NCBI GenBank assembly: GCA_014239775.1
Contig: JAAZYG010000040.1
Location: 1 to 32,457 of the forward strand
DNA length: 32,457 bases
Direction: 5' to 3'
Origin: Candidatus Uhrbacteria bacterium
Lineage (GTDB): Bacteria; Patescibacteriota; Patescibacteriia; UBA9934; GWF2-40-263
Of the stretch, positions 7,936 through 16,356 are shown piece by piece (positions within the stretch are counted from its first letter, which is position 1; each line of letters starts with the position of its first letter). The notes under the pieces are model-generated. The model saw only the letters and a list, made by a program, of their open reading frames with translations. It was not told where the DNA came from and did no database searches. The position numbers were made by a program, and so were the translations under genes.

Positions 7936-9762
7936 TTACATCTGAGCTTGAAAATTGATAGGTGGTTTACCATGAGGCTGAAAAATTCGTGGTTTCAAAC
8001 CCTGCTTATTATAGCCAGGATACTGACCAATCCTCCAACGCTCACCAGTTGCTTCACTGTATAACCACGTCTCATTTCCGTAGGTGATACCTTTTCCAGA
8101 ACAACAGCTTGATTCTGCAATAGTTGGTGCTGCATGCCCAGGCATATCTTTGTTCTTATGATTAAAGTACAGAAATCCTGCCTTGTCACCTGCTGTTACA
8201 GCTAATGATACTGTAAATATAGAAGCATCCTCACAATCACCTTCAAGAGAAATCAGAGAATCTTTCGGAGTCTTAGCTGTTCCAAGAACCGTACCCGCTA
8301 TGTACTGAAAACTCTGTACGAAAGCAAGACGTGCACGTGCACGATCGTTTTCATTGTTGTATGGAGCTTCAATATCATGAACAAGACGTTGCATTAAAGG
8401 TCCTGTATCTACATAGGCATCTAAATCTGGTTGAACCATGATTTTTTTACCTTGAACCAAGACTTGTTTTTGAAACTTTACTCCAAGATCTTTTTGATCT
8501 TCAATCTTATTACCTATTGAATCCTCAACAGACCAATAAGTAATCTTTCTGAAAACTTCTCCTGATTTACTGATCAAAGATATAGAACCCTCGGTTAATG
8601 TCATTTGAAGAATTGTTTGATTGTTTCGATCAAAGATCTGAACAGATTCAGTCTTTTCACATGAACCAAACTTATTGAAAACGCAATTACCTTTCCTTCC
8701 ATGAAAGATTAGATTACTACCTTCCCAATACTTCCAGGTTGATCCTTGCTCCTTAAACCTACCACTTACTCGTTGGACAAAAAATTTATCTCGTCTGACT
8801 TGAAGTGGACCATACTTATCAGTCATAAGAGTTCCGTCTGGTAGGACACTTATATCTGCGCTGATGGTAGAATATTTCCTTAGATCCACAGACACTGTGA
8901 CATTACGCTTCTTTCCTAGATGATCTTTGAATTGTTTTTCAATCTCAAAGATTCGTGATATATCCCGAAGCTGCGATGCAGGAATATTCCATTGATCGCC
9001 TTTTTTAACACGCTTCTTTGGATTTGGTGCTGTGTTATTTGAAACAATGGAAAAAAATTCCTTCTGACTCATAGAACTGAGTGCTTGGAATATGTACCGT
9101 CTCTCTTCATCAGTCTTAAGCGTAAACTTAACCTTTGACTGCTTGGTCAAAGTGCGAAAAATTCTTTTAGAATAAAATTCGTAATTATCCAAATAGAATT
9201 TTACAGATACTGTGTCCTTTTTTAAAACCTCAGTATCAATTGGTTTCTTTGGTGCATGCTTATCCTTCTTATTGTCCATGCGATAGAATGCATTGCCATC
9301 GTAGGCAACATCCTTTTTCTTGAAATCCTCAAGAAGGGTACGTATAAACTCTTCATTGATTTTCTCACCCTCATACTGAGCTAGGACATCCTCGTAAACA
9401 TCAGATAGGGGAGTGCCGTACATTGTAAGCAATTCTGGACAGATCTCTTTAAAAAGCTCAATAAACTTATCTTCGGAAACACTAACAAGCTTGCTTCGTT
9501 GCCAAGCACGTTCAGCATTATCTATGACTTGATTAAAGCCTGGAGCTACGTCATCAATTCCTTTCTGGAGATAATCTATGTGCGTAATCCTTAAAACTGC
9601 GTAATTACAGCCTAGTGCACTAATAAAGACTAAGCATAAAAATACAATCAAGTTTATAAATTTATTTATAAACCCAATATCTTTGTCATCTTTACTTGAT
9701 ACGATATTTGTATCTGTTGAACTATTTTCTGTTCCTTCGGGTTTGTCTATGTTGTTCTCCAC
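7936..9762 (-). CDS. Membrane-anchored transglutaminase-like (cysteine protease fold) protein
   Basis: A 608-residue protein from a GTG start with AAGGGA 8 nt upstream. One membrane segment (residues about 32-55) follows a charged, disordered N-terminus, so the rest is probably extracytoplasmic. The middle (about 60-440) is unfamiliar, with a beta-rich second half. The C-terminus holds a transglutaminase-like core: RARLAFVQSFQYIAG, then GDCEDASIF with the nucleophile Cys510, then PGHA with His543, and ETWLYSEATGERWRIG with a likely acidic partner at Glu570. This triad and order match bacterial and archaeal transglutaminase-like proteins, which are proteases or crosslinking enzymes. Substrate unknown. 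It stands alone with its own promoter (9823-9851) and terminator (7904-7922). Confidence 0.78.
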   Translation of the reverse strand: MENNIDKPEGTENSSTDTNIVSSKDDKDIGFINKFINLIVFLCLVFISALGCNYAVLRITHIDYLQKGIDDVAPGFNQVIDNAERAWQRSKLVSVSEDKFIELFKEICPELLTMYGTPLSDVYEDVLAQYEGEKINEEFIRTLLEDFKKKDVAYDGNAFYRMDNKKDKHAPKKPIDTEVLKKDTVSVKFYLDNYEFYSKRIFRTLTKQSKVKFTLKTDEERRYIFQALSSMSQKEFFSIVSNNTAPNPKKRVKKGDQWNIPASQLRDISRIFEIEKQFKDHLGKKRNVTVSVDLRKYSTISADISVLPDGTLMTDKYGPLQVRRDKFFVQRVSGRFKEQGSTWKYWEGSNLIFHGRKGNCVFNKFGSCEKTESVQIFDRNNQTILQMTLTEGSISLISKSGEVFRKITYWSVEDSIGNKIEDQKDLGVKFQKQVLVQGKKIMVQPDLDAYVDTGPLMQRLVHDIEAPYNNENDRARARLAFVQSFQYIAGTVLGTAKTPKDSLISLEGDCEDASIFTVSLAVTAGDKAGFLYFNHKNKDMPGHAAPTIAESSCCSGKGITYGNETWLYSEATGERWRIGQYPGYNKQGLKPRIFQPHGKPPINFQAQM

Positions 9763-9822
9763 GATTATTCCCTTGTAAAGTGCTTTAACTCTTAATAAGC
9801 CACATACTTAAAAGAGCATCTA

Positions 9823-9851
9823 ACATTAAGTAAAAAGTTTATGATTGTCAA
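9823..9851 (-). promoter_or_regulatory. Promoter of the transglutaminase-like gene
   Basis: On the minus strand TTGACA (9851-9846), 17-bp spacer, TAATGT (9828-9823). The leader would be about 55 nt and ends in AAGGGA before the GTG start. Confidence 0.65.
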
Positions 9852-9886
9852 CACCTAAGCTTTTATACTAAAAAGCATATAAACAT

Positions 9887-9912
9887 AAAAGAACCTCTTG
9901 TAAGGTTCTTTT
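9887..9912 (-). terminator. Intrinsic terminator of polA-holA
   Basis: AAAAGAACCT (9887-9896) pairs with AGGTTCTTTT (9903-9912) and reads into TTTTATGTTT on the minus strand. Its arm touches the holA stop codon (9911-9913). Confidence 0.8.
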
Positions 9913-10885
9913 ATTTTATTAATTTGTCTGTCAAAAGATCTACTGCAAGGTCTGGTTTAATTTGACCTGTTTTTATTTTGAAATCAAATTCGTATAAAAG
10001 CTTATGAACCTCTTTTAATCTTTTGTATTCAAATCCAACAGCTTGCTGCATAGCCTTTTGTGCAACAAATGGATGCACATCCATTTCATTCGCCAGATCC
10101 TGTTTACTGGCACGTGGGTTTTCATCCAACAATGATCTTGCTGCTAATAATATTTTAACCTGTCTGCCAAGCATTGTAAGTATGTAATGATCATTGGCAC
10201 CTGAAAACCTCTCTTCTTTTAAAAGACGTACAGCTGTTTTTGTTTGTTTCTTTGAAACAGCATCCATTAATGCAAAAATTTGTCCCTCAAATGATGCACG
10301 CACCATATCTGAAACCATTTCTACAGAAATTACAGCACCATCAGCATATGTAATCAGCTTATCTATTTCATTTGACATATGCCAGAGATCAGGACCAACT
10401 GATGCAACCAAATTCCGTAGTGCAACCCCGTCAATACGACCACCTTTTTGACTAATGCGAGATCCAACCCATTTACTAAGCTCTAAACCTTGTAATTTTG
10501 GATATGTGTATGTGTGTACATCTGGTAGTTTTGTTAAGGCTTTGAATAATGATTTTTTTTCTAGTTTTTTCGTACTACCATTTTCATAAAAAATAACTAT
10601 CGTTGATTCTGGAATCCTTCCAAATCCATCAATCCAAACTTTACTCGCATCTTTATTTGTACCTTCAATCAAACCACCTATAACCACCATTCTTTTGTCT
10701 CCCAAAAAAGGATAGGAACATGCTGCCTGCAAGACTTCACCATGATCCAATTTTTCTTTTCCTGCTTGAGGAAAAATATTTGTATTAATACCTGTTGGAT
10801 CAAATTTTTTTGAAAAAGCATCTTTCATCTGCTTAACCCTTTGCTTTACACGAAATGCATCCTCTCCATAAATAATAATATACAT
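9911..10885 (-). CDS. holA: DNA polymerase III delta subunit
   Basis: A 324-residue protein with the HolA pattern: the N-terminal MYIIIYGEDAFRVKQRVKQ, an early SYPFLGDKRMVVIGG stretch equivalent to the clamp-binding region (residues about 58-72), the AAA+-like central domain without a functional P-loop, and a helical C-terminal collar domain (FDFKIKTGQIKPDLAVDLL). Delta opens the beta sliding clamp as part of the clamp-loader complex. Length fits the family (about 320-345). The gene lies 15 nt after polA on the same strand, forming a replication operon closed by the terminator at 9887-9912. The start at ATG 10885 is the natural one. Confidence 0.93.
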   Translation of the reverse strand: MYIIIYGEDAFRVKQRVKQMKDAFSKKFDPTGINTNIFPQAGKEKLDHGEVLQAACSYPFLGDKRMVVIGGLIEGTNKDASKVWIDGFGRIPESTIVIFYENGSTKKLEKKSLFKALTKLPDVHTYTYPKLQGLELSKWVGSRISQKGGRIDGVALRNLVASVGPDLWHMSNEIDKLITYADGAVISVEMVSDMVRASFEGQIFALMDAVSKKQTKTAVRLLKEERFSGANDHYILTMLGRQVKILLAARSLLDENPRASKQDLANEMDVHPFVAQKAMQQAVGFEYKRLKEVHKLLYEFDFKIKTGQIKPDLAVDLLTDKLIK

Positions 10886-10900
10886 AATCTGTTGCCTCTG

Positions 10901-13537
10901 TTACTTATTCCAAGTTTTCATCTCACCCCAATTGTCTCCATACTCCACGTCAACAACAAGAGGCACGTCAAATGATACAACATCTTCCATTGATTTTTTA
11001 ATGCCTAAAACTGCTTTCTCTACATCTTTTTCACCACACTCAAACACCAATTCATCATGAACCTGCATTAAAACCTTAATATCAAGCCCGCTTTTTTCCA
11101 CCCATTTATCAACCACAACCATTGCCATCTTCATTATATCTGATGCTGCACCTTGAATAGGCATATTAATTGCCATACGCTCTGCTTGTGCAATCAATTG
11201 AGGCATTCCCGAATTTATTTCTGGAAAATATCTTCTTCTACCAAACATTGTGGTCACAAATCCTTCCTCGTGTGCCTTATTTTTTGTTTCATCTAAATAA
11301 TCTTTAATTGAGCTATGTATCTCAAAATATTTTTCAATAAACATCTTTGCTTCTGCAAAAGTCATGTCTGTTGAACGAGAAAGTGACCTTGCACCCATTC
11401 CATATATAATACCGAAATTAATAGCCTTGGCAGAATATCGCTGTTCTTTTGTTATGTCTATTTCATGAATACCCAAAACCTCAGATGCTGTTCTTTTGTG
11501 AATATCAGCCCCTTCATTAAAAGCATCGATAAATGGTTTGTCCTGTGCAACCACAGAAACCAACCTTAATTCTATTTGTGAATAATCTGCTGCAATCAAT
11601 TTTTTACCTTTTGAAGCAATAAATGTATTTCTTATTTTTCTACCAAGCTCTGTTTTAATTGGTATATTTTGTAAATTTGGCTCAGACGAGGAAAGTCTTC
11701 CTGTTGCTGTTACTGTTTGATTATAAGTTGTATGTATTCGACCGTCTGATTCAACCAGTCTTGGCAAAGCATCAACATATGTAGACTGTAATTTTGTAAG
11801 CTCACGATATTTAGAAATTAATGGAATAATTTCATGTTCATCCCATAATTTTTCTAGTTCTGAAGCAGCTGTAGAATAACCTGTTTTTGTTTTTTTAATT
11901 TTTTTTGTTGGCAACCCCATTTTTTCAAATAAAATTTCAGAGAGTTGAAGTGGGGAATTAACATTAAAATCTATCTTTGCTAGATGTCTAATTTTTTTAT
12001 CCAACTTTTCTATTTCGACTTTAAGTTCTTTTGAAAATTTTTCTAAAGATTTTGCATTCAATTCAATTCCAACTTTTTCCATGTTATACAAAATAGTAAC
12101 TAACGGCATTTCCATTTCAATAAATATCTTTAACATCTCAGCATCATTAAGATTATTTATGAGCTTGTTTGATAAATCAGGTAAAATAAAAACACTCTGT
12201 GCAAACTTTTTATAATCTGCATCCTTATTAAAACTCTCTGGAACTTCTTCTATTTTCTTATTAAGTACTTTTTGTGCAACAGAACTTAGATCATATGAAC
12301 GAGAACCTGAGTTGAGTAGGTATGCGGCAATTTTTGTATCAAATGATATGTTTATACCAAACCCAATTTCATGTAGTAAATTCTTTAAATCGTGTGTTAT
12401 AACCTTTTTTACATGGTTTAAATCTTCTTTAATCAAATTAAGATGGTTTTTTGTTGGATTTGGTATAACCATAGTCTTGCATCCATCAGAAATACCTATA
12501 GCAGCCAATGTCCCGCCAAATAAATCAGCTTGCTGCTCAGCAATTAATACACCAACCACATCTTTAGAAAGTGTCTTTATAAATTCTGTAAGTTTTTTTT
12601 CATCACGCACTATCTCAACTATATTTTTATTGGTTTTTATATTCTGAATTTTTTTTTCAACCACTACACCACCATATTTTCTCAGTAATGTTCTAAATTC
12701 TAATTTAGAAAACATTTCAAGTAGTTTTTCTGAATCCCTTCCCTTTAATTTTGTTTTTGAAAAATCTGGATCAAGTTTTATATCTAATATTAACTTAACT
12801 AAATACTTTGAATCCATTGCAGCTTGTTTATTTCCCCTAAGTTTCTTTGCAGTTTTTTCTACAATCTCCTCTTTTTCAAGTGCTTTATATACTCCCTCTA
12901 TTGAACCGTAATCTTTTATTAAATTTGTAGCAGTCTTTTCTCCAACACCTTTAATCCCCGGTATGTTATCAGACGGATCACCTCGCAATGCTTTATAATC
13001 TATCAATTGATCTGGTGTTAATTCATACCTATCAAACACAGCTTGTGTATCATAGGTTTTTGTTACAGAGATTCCTTTTTGAAAAAAAATTATATCAGTA
13101 CTTTTGTTAACAAGTTGAAGTGAATCTAAATCACCTGTAACAATAAGTGTGTGAAAATTATTTTTTTCAGCATCTTTTGCAAGAGTGGCAATAACGTCAT
13201 CCGCCTCAAATCCCTTTGCATCAATTGATACCACACCATACGCTTCTAACAACTCTCTGATGATTGGAATCTGGTCGTATAACTCTTGCTCCTTCTTTTT
13301 TCTGTGACCTTTATATTCTTTATAAAATTCATGACGAAACGTCTTTCCTGGCAAATCCCAAGCAACAGCAATGTTGTCTGGCTTATACTTTTCAAGCATC
13401 TTTTCCATCACCATTGCAAAACCATAAGCAGCGTTAACAACCAGACCATCTTTTGTAATAAGTGGTGGCAAAGCGTGCCAAGCACGGTGCAAAAGAGCAT
13501 TTCCGTCCAGTGCTAAAAATGTTGGTTTTTTTGACAT
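10901..13537 (-). CDS. polA: DNA polymerase I (5' nuclease and polymerase; proofreading domain degenerate)
   Basis: An 878-residue family A polymerase. Residues 1 to about 290 are the 5'-3' nuclease (FLALDGNALLHRAWH at the start, GFEADDVIATLA, TGDLDSLQLV, GDPSDNIPGIKGVGEKTA). Residues about 300-470 have the 3'-5' exonuclease fold but lack its metal-binding acids: where family members carry DxE, this protein reads VGVLIAEQQ, so proofreading is probably absent. The polymerase domain has motif A (AADYSQIELRL), motif B (RYSAKAINFGIIYG) and motif C (HDE at 827-829). It fills gaps and removes RNA primers. It is transcribed with holA. The upstream TATGCT (-10-like) lies so close to the ATG that the mRNA leader is only a few nucleotides. 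Confidence 0.96.
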   Translation of the reverse strand: MSKKPTFLALDGNALLHRAWHALPPLITKDGLVVNAAYGFAMVMEKMLEKYKPDNIAVAWDLPGKTFRHEFYKEYKGHRKKKEQELYDQIPIIRELLEAYGVVSIDAKGFEADDVIATLAKDAEKNNFHTLIVTGDLDSLQLVNKSTDIIFFQKGISVTKTYDTQAVFDRYELTPDQLIDYKALRGDPSDNIPGIKGVGEKTATNLIKDYGSIEGVYKALEKEEIVEKTAKKLRGNKQAAMDSKYLVKLILDIKLDPDFSKTKLKGRDSEKLLEMFSKLEFRTLLRKYGGVVVEKKIQNIKTNKNIVEIVRDEKKLTEFIKTLSKDVVGVLIAEQQADLFGGTLAAIGISDGCKTMVIPNPTKNHLNLIKEDLNHVKKVITHDLKNLLHEIGFGINISFDTKIAAYLLNSGSRSYDLSSVAQKVLNKKIEEVPESFNKDADYKKFAQSVFILPDLSNKLINNLNDAEMLKIFIEMEMPLVTILYNMEKVGIELNAKSLEKFSKELKVEIEKLDKKIRHLAKIDFNVNSPLQLSEILFEKMGLPTKKIKKTKTGYSTAASELEKLWDEHEIIPLISKYRELTKLQSTYVDALPRLVESDGRIHTTYNQTVTATGRLSSSEPNLQNIPIKTELGRKIRNTFIASKGKKLIAADYSQIELRLVSVVAQDKPFIDAFNEGADIHKRTASEVLGIHEIDITKEQRYSAKAINFGIIYGMGARSLSRSTDMTFAEAKMFIEKYFEIHSSIKDYLDETKNKAHEEGFVTTMFGRRRYFPEINSGMPQLIAQAERMAINMPIQGAASDIMKMAMVVVDKWVEKSGLDIKVLMQVHDELVFECGEKDVEKAVLGIKKSMEDVVSFDVPLVVDVEYGDNWGEMKTWNK

Positions 13538-13570
13538 GGAGGTAGTTTAGCATACAGTTACTATTACAGA

Positions 13571-13617
13571 AAAAACAAAAAAAAAGCCGCGCATCATCCT
13601 TACGGAATCTGCGCGGC
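13571..13617 (-). terminator. Strong intrinsic terminator of the high-G+C cassette
   Basis: On the minus strand GCCGCGCA (13617-13610) and TGCGCGGC (13593-13586) form a perfect 8-bp stem with a 16-nt loop, followed by nine T and more T-rich sequence. It is unusually G+C-rich for this window. Confidence 0.9.
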
Positions 13618-13621
13618 AGAA

Positions 13622-13672
13622 ACGTTAGTTTGAAACTAACGAGTTGATTAACAAGCCGTGGCTTGCTAATCA
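13622..13672. repeat. Two tandem hairpins in the cassette 3' region
   Basis: CGTTAGTTT-G-AAACTAACG (13623-13641) and a hairpin at 13645-13672 (TGATTA/TAATCA and CAAGCC/GGCTTG) lie between the stop of the 360-residue gene and its terminator. The second includes the stop codon. Together with the terminator they give three hairpins in a row, which could protect the mRNA 3' end. Confidence 0.7.
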
Positions 13673-14752
13673 GGCATAGGCAACAGCAACATTGTCGGAA
13701 GTGGCAGCGTTTGCCATTTCGGCAAAATAACTACCAAACTTCTCAACCGTGGAAAAAGCAACCACGTTGGAACCGCCGTTCTTGTCGACCTGAGCAACGA
13801 AGCCCTGACCATCAACAGCCTGAACGTTCAAACGAACGATCGGAGCACTATTGTCCTTGACCTTGGTCAAGAGAACGGCCTTATCAATATCGGTGGTCGT
13901 GCTGACAATGTCTCCATTATCATTCCAGCTGAACTGAACCGGAATAAACCGATACTTGCTATCCTCAAGAGTGAGGAGAGTGGAAGCCTTGGCACCATCA
14001 ACAATCGCGATCTCAGAGATATTACCCTCTTCAATCTGGGTTCCATTCCAATCGATCTCCTGAACTTCTCCAGTCAGATAATCAATGATCTGCTTGCTGG
14101 TGGTCGCATAGAGCATGTCGCTCTGATAGGTCGCGATTGCAAAAACCTCAGTACCAATAACGGCAGTACGTGCCTGAACCTCGGAGGTGTCAAACGGCAC
14201 ACTGATGCTCTTGAAGGTCGACGGAACTCCGTCAATCTGAGCAAGAATCGTTCGTTCACCCTCACCGCCATACATAAGCATGGTTTGTGCTTGAGTACGA
14301 CTGCACTTAAGCGTACGATCATTTCGATACAGAGTGTCAAACAGAGTATTGAAAGCCTGCTGTGTAACCTCGGTGAGCTTAACCGCGCCTGCATCAATCA
14401 CAGCCAAATTAAGACTGGTGTCCATCTGTGTGACCATGTGAACGTAGTTGTAGCCATCGAGCTGCAACGAGTTCAACTGATCCTTGTTGATGGTCGTCTT
14501 GACCTGAGCAATGTCCGTCTTGGTGTCGCTGGTGGACAAATAGACCATGTGAAGTCGCGCGTCGTTGTTCTCATCCTCGGAAATTCCGATAGAGATGATA
14601 CGAGCGGGATTCCATGCCTCAAGCTTGATCTGATCAGTGATCGACTCAACAACCTGAGTAAGGTCACCTTCTACGGTATTCAGGTGAACACCGAAGATTC
14701 CGGTCTTGATCTTTGGACTAATTGCCAGCCAATGGTTTTTAATAAGGTTCAT
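13670..14752 (-). CDS. Protein of unknown family in a high-G+C stand-alone cassette
   Basis: A 360-residue, apparently cytoplasmic protein with no signal peptide or membrane segment; predicted mixed alpha/beta. I do not recognise a family. The start ATG 14752 is fixed by a near-perfect Shine-Dalgarno AGGAGGG 4 nt upstream, far stronger than elsewhere in the window. Base composition stands out: positions 14161-14220 are 35 of 60 G or C, while rpsT at 7681-7740 is 20 of 60, and codons favour C- and G-ending forms. It has a consensus promoter, a structured leader of about 115 nt and a strong terminator. Either it is a very highly expressed gene with selected codons or it was acquired by transfer. 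It ends in TGA. The ORF is certain, the function open. Confidence 0.82.
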   Translation of the reverse strand: MNLIKNHWLAISPKIKTGIFGVHLNTVEGDLTQVVESITDQIKLEAWNPARIISIGISEDENNDARLHMVYLSTSDTKTDIAQVKTTINKDQLNSLQLDGYNYVHMVTQMDTSLNLAVIDAGAVKLTEVTQQAFNTLFDTLYRNDRTLKCSRTQAQTMLMYGGEGERTILAQIDGVPSTFKSISVPFDTSEVQARTAVIGTEVFAIATYQSDMLYATTSKQIIDYLTGEVQEIDWNGTQIEEGNISEIAIVDGAKASTLLTLEDSKYRFIPVQFSWNDNGDIVSTTTDIDKAVLLTKVKDNSAPIVRLNVQAVDGQGFVAQVDKNGGSNVVAFSTVEKFGSYFAEMANAATSDNVAVAYA

Positions 14753-14868
14753 TTTTCCCTCCTAAATGGGATTAATGGTTTTAACACCGCCCCAAGTCAC
14801 CACGACTTGGATTGGTACGAATTTTCCGAAGATATTCCGGAGACTCACTCAAAAAATTTAAGTGAACG
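14753..14868 (-). promoter_or_regulatory. Structured 5' leader of the 360-residue gene
   Basis: About 115 nt from the predicted start near 14868 to the ATG. It contains a perfect 7-bp hairpin CCAAGTC/GACTTGG (14792-14810), a weaker CACT/AGTG hairpin near 14847-14864, and the Shine-Dalgarno AGGAGGG at 14763-14757. It could stabilise the mRNA or control translation; no known riboswitch is recognised. Confidence 0.5.
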
Positions 14869-14874
14869 GGCCGA

Positions 14875-14903
14875 AATATACACCCCCCATAAAAACATGT
14901 CAA
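14875..14903 (-). promoter_or_regulatory. Consensus promoter of the 360-residue gene
   Basis: On the minus strand TTGACA (14903-14898), a 17-bp spacer with a G-run, and TATATT (14880-14875). It is the closest match to the sigma-70 consensus in the window. Confidence 0.85.
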
Positions 14904-14929
14904 GGGTGGATAAGTACTAGGTCTAATTA

Positions 14930-14947
14930 TTTACTAAACTTAGTAAA
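14930..14947. repeat. 18-bp palindrome, operator-like
   Basis: TTTACTAA-AC-TTAGTAAA is a perfect inverted repeat centred about 70 bp upstream of the predicted start of the 360-residue gene. It has the same layout as the palindrome at 4578-4595. A one-mismatch DnaA-box-like GGTGGATAA lies at 14905-14914. Confidence 0.5.
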
Positions 14948-15010
14948 ATTATCAACTTTTTTAAATCAAAAATTTATTACAGAAATTATATTATAAAATT
15001 GGTTATAACA

Positions 15011-15038
15011 AAAAAACACCAGCCAAGGCCGGTGTTTT
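15011..15038 (-). terminator. Intrinsic terminator of the DsbA-like gene
   Basis: AAAACACC (15013-15020) pairs with GGTGTTTT (15031-15038), with a GCC/GGC inner stem; the minus strand continues into a run of seven T. It lies 16 nt past the stop. Confidence 0.85.
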
Positions 15039-15053
15039 AATTATAACTAATTT

Positions 15054-15854
15054 TTATAGCAAACTATCAATTGATGATGCTACAGCTGAGTAAGGAAGAG
15101 CTCCCTTAATTGGCACAACTTTTCCATCTTGATTTATTATAAATGAACCAGGTGTTCCGCTTATACCAGCCGCTCCACCAGCTTGTGCTTGCTTTTGCAC
15201 TTTTTCATTATATTTACCTGAATCTACACAATCATTAAATTGACCTGTGTTTAGACCAAGATCTGCAGCAATTTTTTTATACACATCTGAACCTAGAGAA
15301 TCACCTCCTTCAAATATCTTATCTGCAAATTCCCAGAATTTTCCTTGCTCTGCAGCACACTCAGAAGCGTTTGCTGACGGCTCTCCCTCAGGATGAAATG
15401 AAAGAGGAAAGTGTCTGTATACCCATTTAACCTTACCTTCATACTCATCCATTACTTGCAACATTGAAGGATGGAACCTTGAACAGAACGGACATTCAAA
15501 ATCTGAATATTCAATAATTGTAATAGGTGCATCTTTGTCACCACGAACATTATCCTCATCTGTAACTTCTGGAATATCATCTGCATTTACAGTTGGCTCA
15601 GGTGCTTGTGTTGGAACAGGTGTTGGAGCTTGCGCTACAGCACCTCCAGATCCAGAACCTGCATTTAGCGAAAATCCATCTCCACTAATAACCTGGCTTC
15701 CTAGTAATACAAACCCCAGGGTTCCGATACTTAAAATTGCTGTTATAAATCCAAGCCAAAACGCTTGCTTTGAAGGAAGCAGCTCTAGAACATTTTTCAT
15801 CTTCTTAGGTTTTGACGGTGAATGATGGGAATTTCCCATAGGTGTGTGATCCAT
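15054..15854 (-). CDS. DsbA-family thiol-disulfide oxidoreductase, membrane-anchored
   Basis: A 266-residue protein. A His-rich cytoplasmic N-terminus is followed by one membrane segment (about 32-54), a Gly/Pro/Thr stalk (about 60-95) and a thioredoxin-like domain of the DsbA type. The active site CPFC is at 121-124 after the typical SDFE, and the cis-Pro loop is GTPGSFI. Two further Cys (in SECAAEQ and FNDCVD) lie in the helical insert and may form a second disulfide. It probably forms or isomerises disulfides in exported proteins, which fits the Cys-bearing surface protein at the left edge. It is followed by its own terminator and preceded 50 nt upstream by a small membrane protein gene on the same strand. 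Confidence 0.9.
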   Translation of the reverse strand: MDHTPMGNSHHSPSKPKKMKNVLELLPSKQAFWLGFITAILSIGTLGFVLLGSQVISGDGFSLNAGSGSGGAVAQAPTPVPTQAPEPTVNADDIPEVTDEDNVRGDKDAPITIIEYSDFECPFCSRFHPSMLQVMDEYEGKVKWVYRHFPLSFHPEGEPSANASECAAEQGKFWEFADKIFEGGDSLGSDVYKKIAADLGLNTGQFNDCVDSGKYNEKVQKQAQAGGAAGISGTPGSFIINQDGKVVPIKGALPYSAVASSIDSLL

Positions 15855-15904
15855 AATTTTATTTTGTGTTTTATATAATTAAAAAATAAACTAAACAAAA
15901 CAAA

Positions 15905-16276
15905 CTACATTCCATGTGTTGCCACCATATTTGGCAAGAATCTTTTTTTATATGGACCGTAACGTATAAAAATTGGATTAGAAAATAACTTCCAATAACT
16001 TACGTTTATTTTTTTTATAACTGTAATTGCTACAAAAATAACAACCAGCGCAATAAACAATGTATTAGTTGTTCTTTTCAATAAAATTGCAACATGTGAA
16101 TCTGTATTCTCAAACAATGATGGTGCTGATGCATGCTCTGCAGCACAAAACCCACCAATCAATGATTCCCCTTGAATATTTGTATTACAAATTCCAGATT
16201 TTAAGAAAAACAAAGAACATATCGTGAGACTAATTAATATAATCATTGAAATATATTTAAGTGCTCCTTGATTCAT
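15905..16276 (-). CDS. Small two-helix membrane protein of unknown function
   Basis: With the start at ATG 16276 (AGGA 10 nt upstream; a GTG at 16285 is the alternative) this is a 123-residue protein. It has membrane segments at about 8-28 and 72-92, a loop between them with two Cys and a His (GGFCAAEH), and a basic tail. I do not recognise a family. It sits 50 nt upstream of the DsbA-like gene on the same strand, so it could be a partner in thiol chemistry (for example feeding oxidising equivalents), but no CXXC or quinone-binding pattern of DsbB is visible. Function unknown. Confidence 0.65.
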   Translation of the reverse strand: MNQGALKYISMIILISLTICSLFFLKSGICNTNIQGESLIGGFCAAEHASAPSLFENTDSHVAILLKRTTNTLFIALVVIFVAITVIKKINVSYWKLFSNPIFIRYGPYKKRFLPNMVATHGM

Positions 16277-16342
16277 AATGAGCACATCCTAGCATATATG
16301 AGTTTTGAGCAGAAGTGGATTCTTTAAATACAAAATGTGTCG

Positions 16343-16348
16343 TATAAT
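16343..16348 (+). promoter_or_regulatory. -10 box of the recombinase gene, near-leaderless transcript
   Basis: A perfect TATAAT ends only 8 nt before ATG 16357, with only a weak -35 (TTCTTT) at 17 bp. The transcript would start within about 3 nt of the ATG, so translation is probably leaderless. Confidence 0.6.
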
Positions 16349-16356
16349 ACACATGT

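Noticed and set aside
14285-14920. Plus-strand ORF of 211 codons
   Set aside because: It is antisense to the 360-residue gene and runs through its promoter and leader; high G+C removes stop codons in this region. The minus gene has the promoter, Shine-Dalgarno and terminator.
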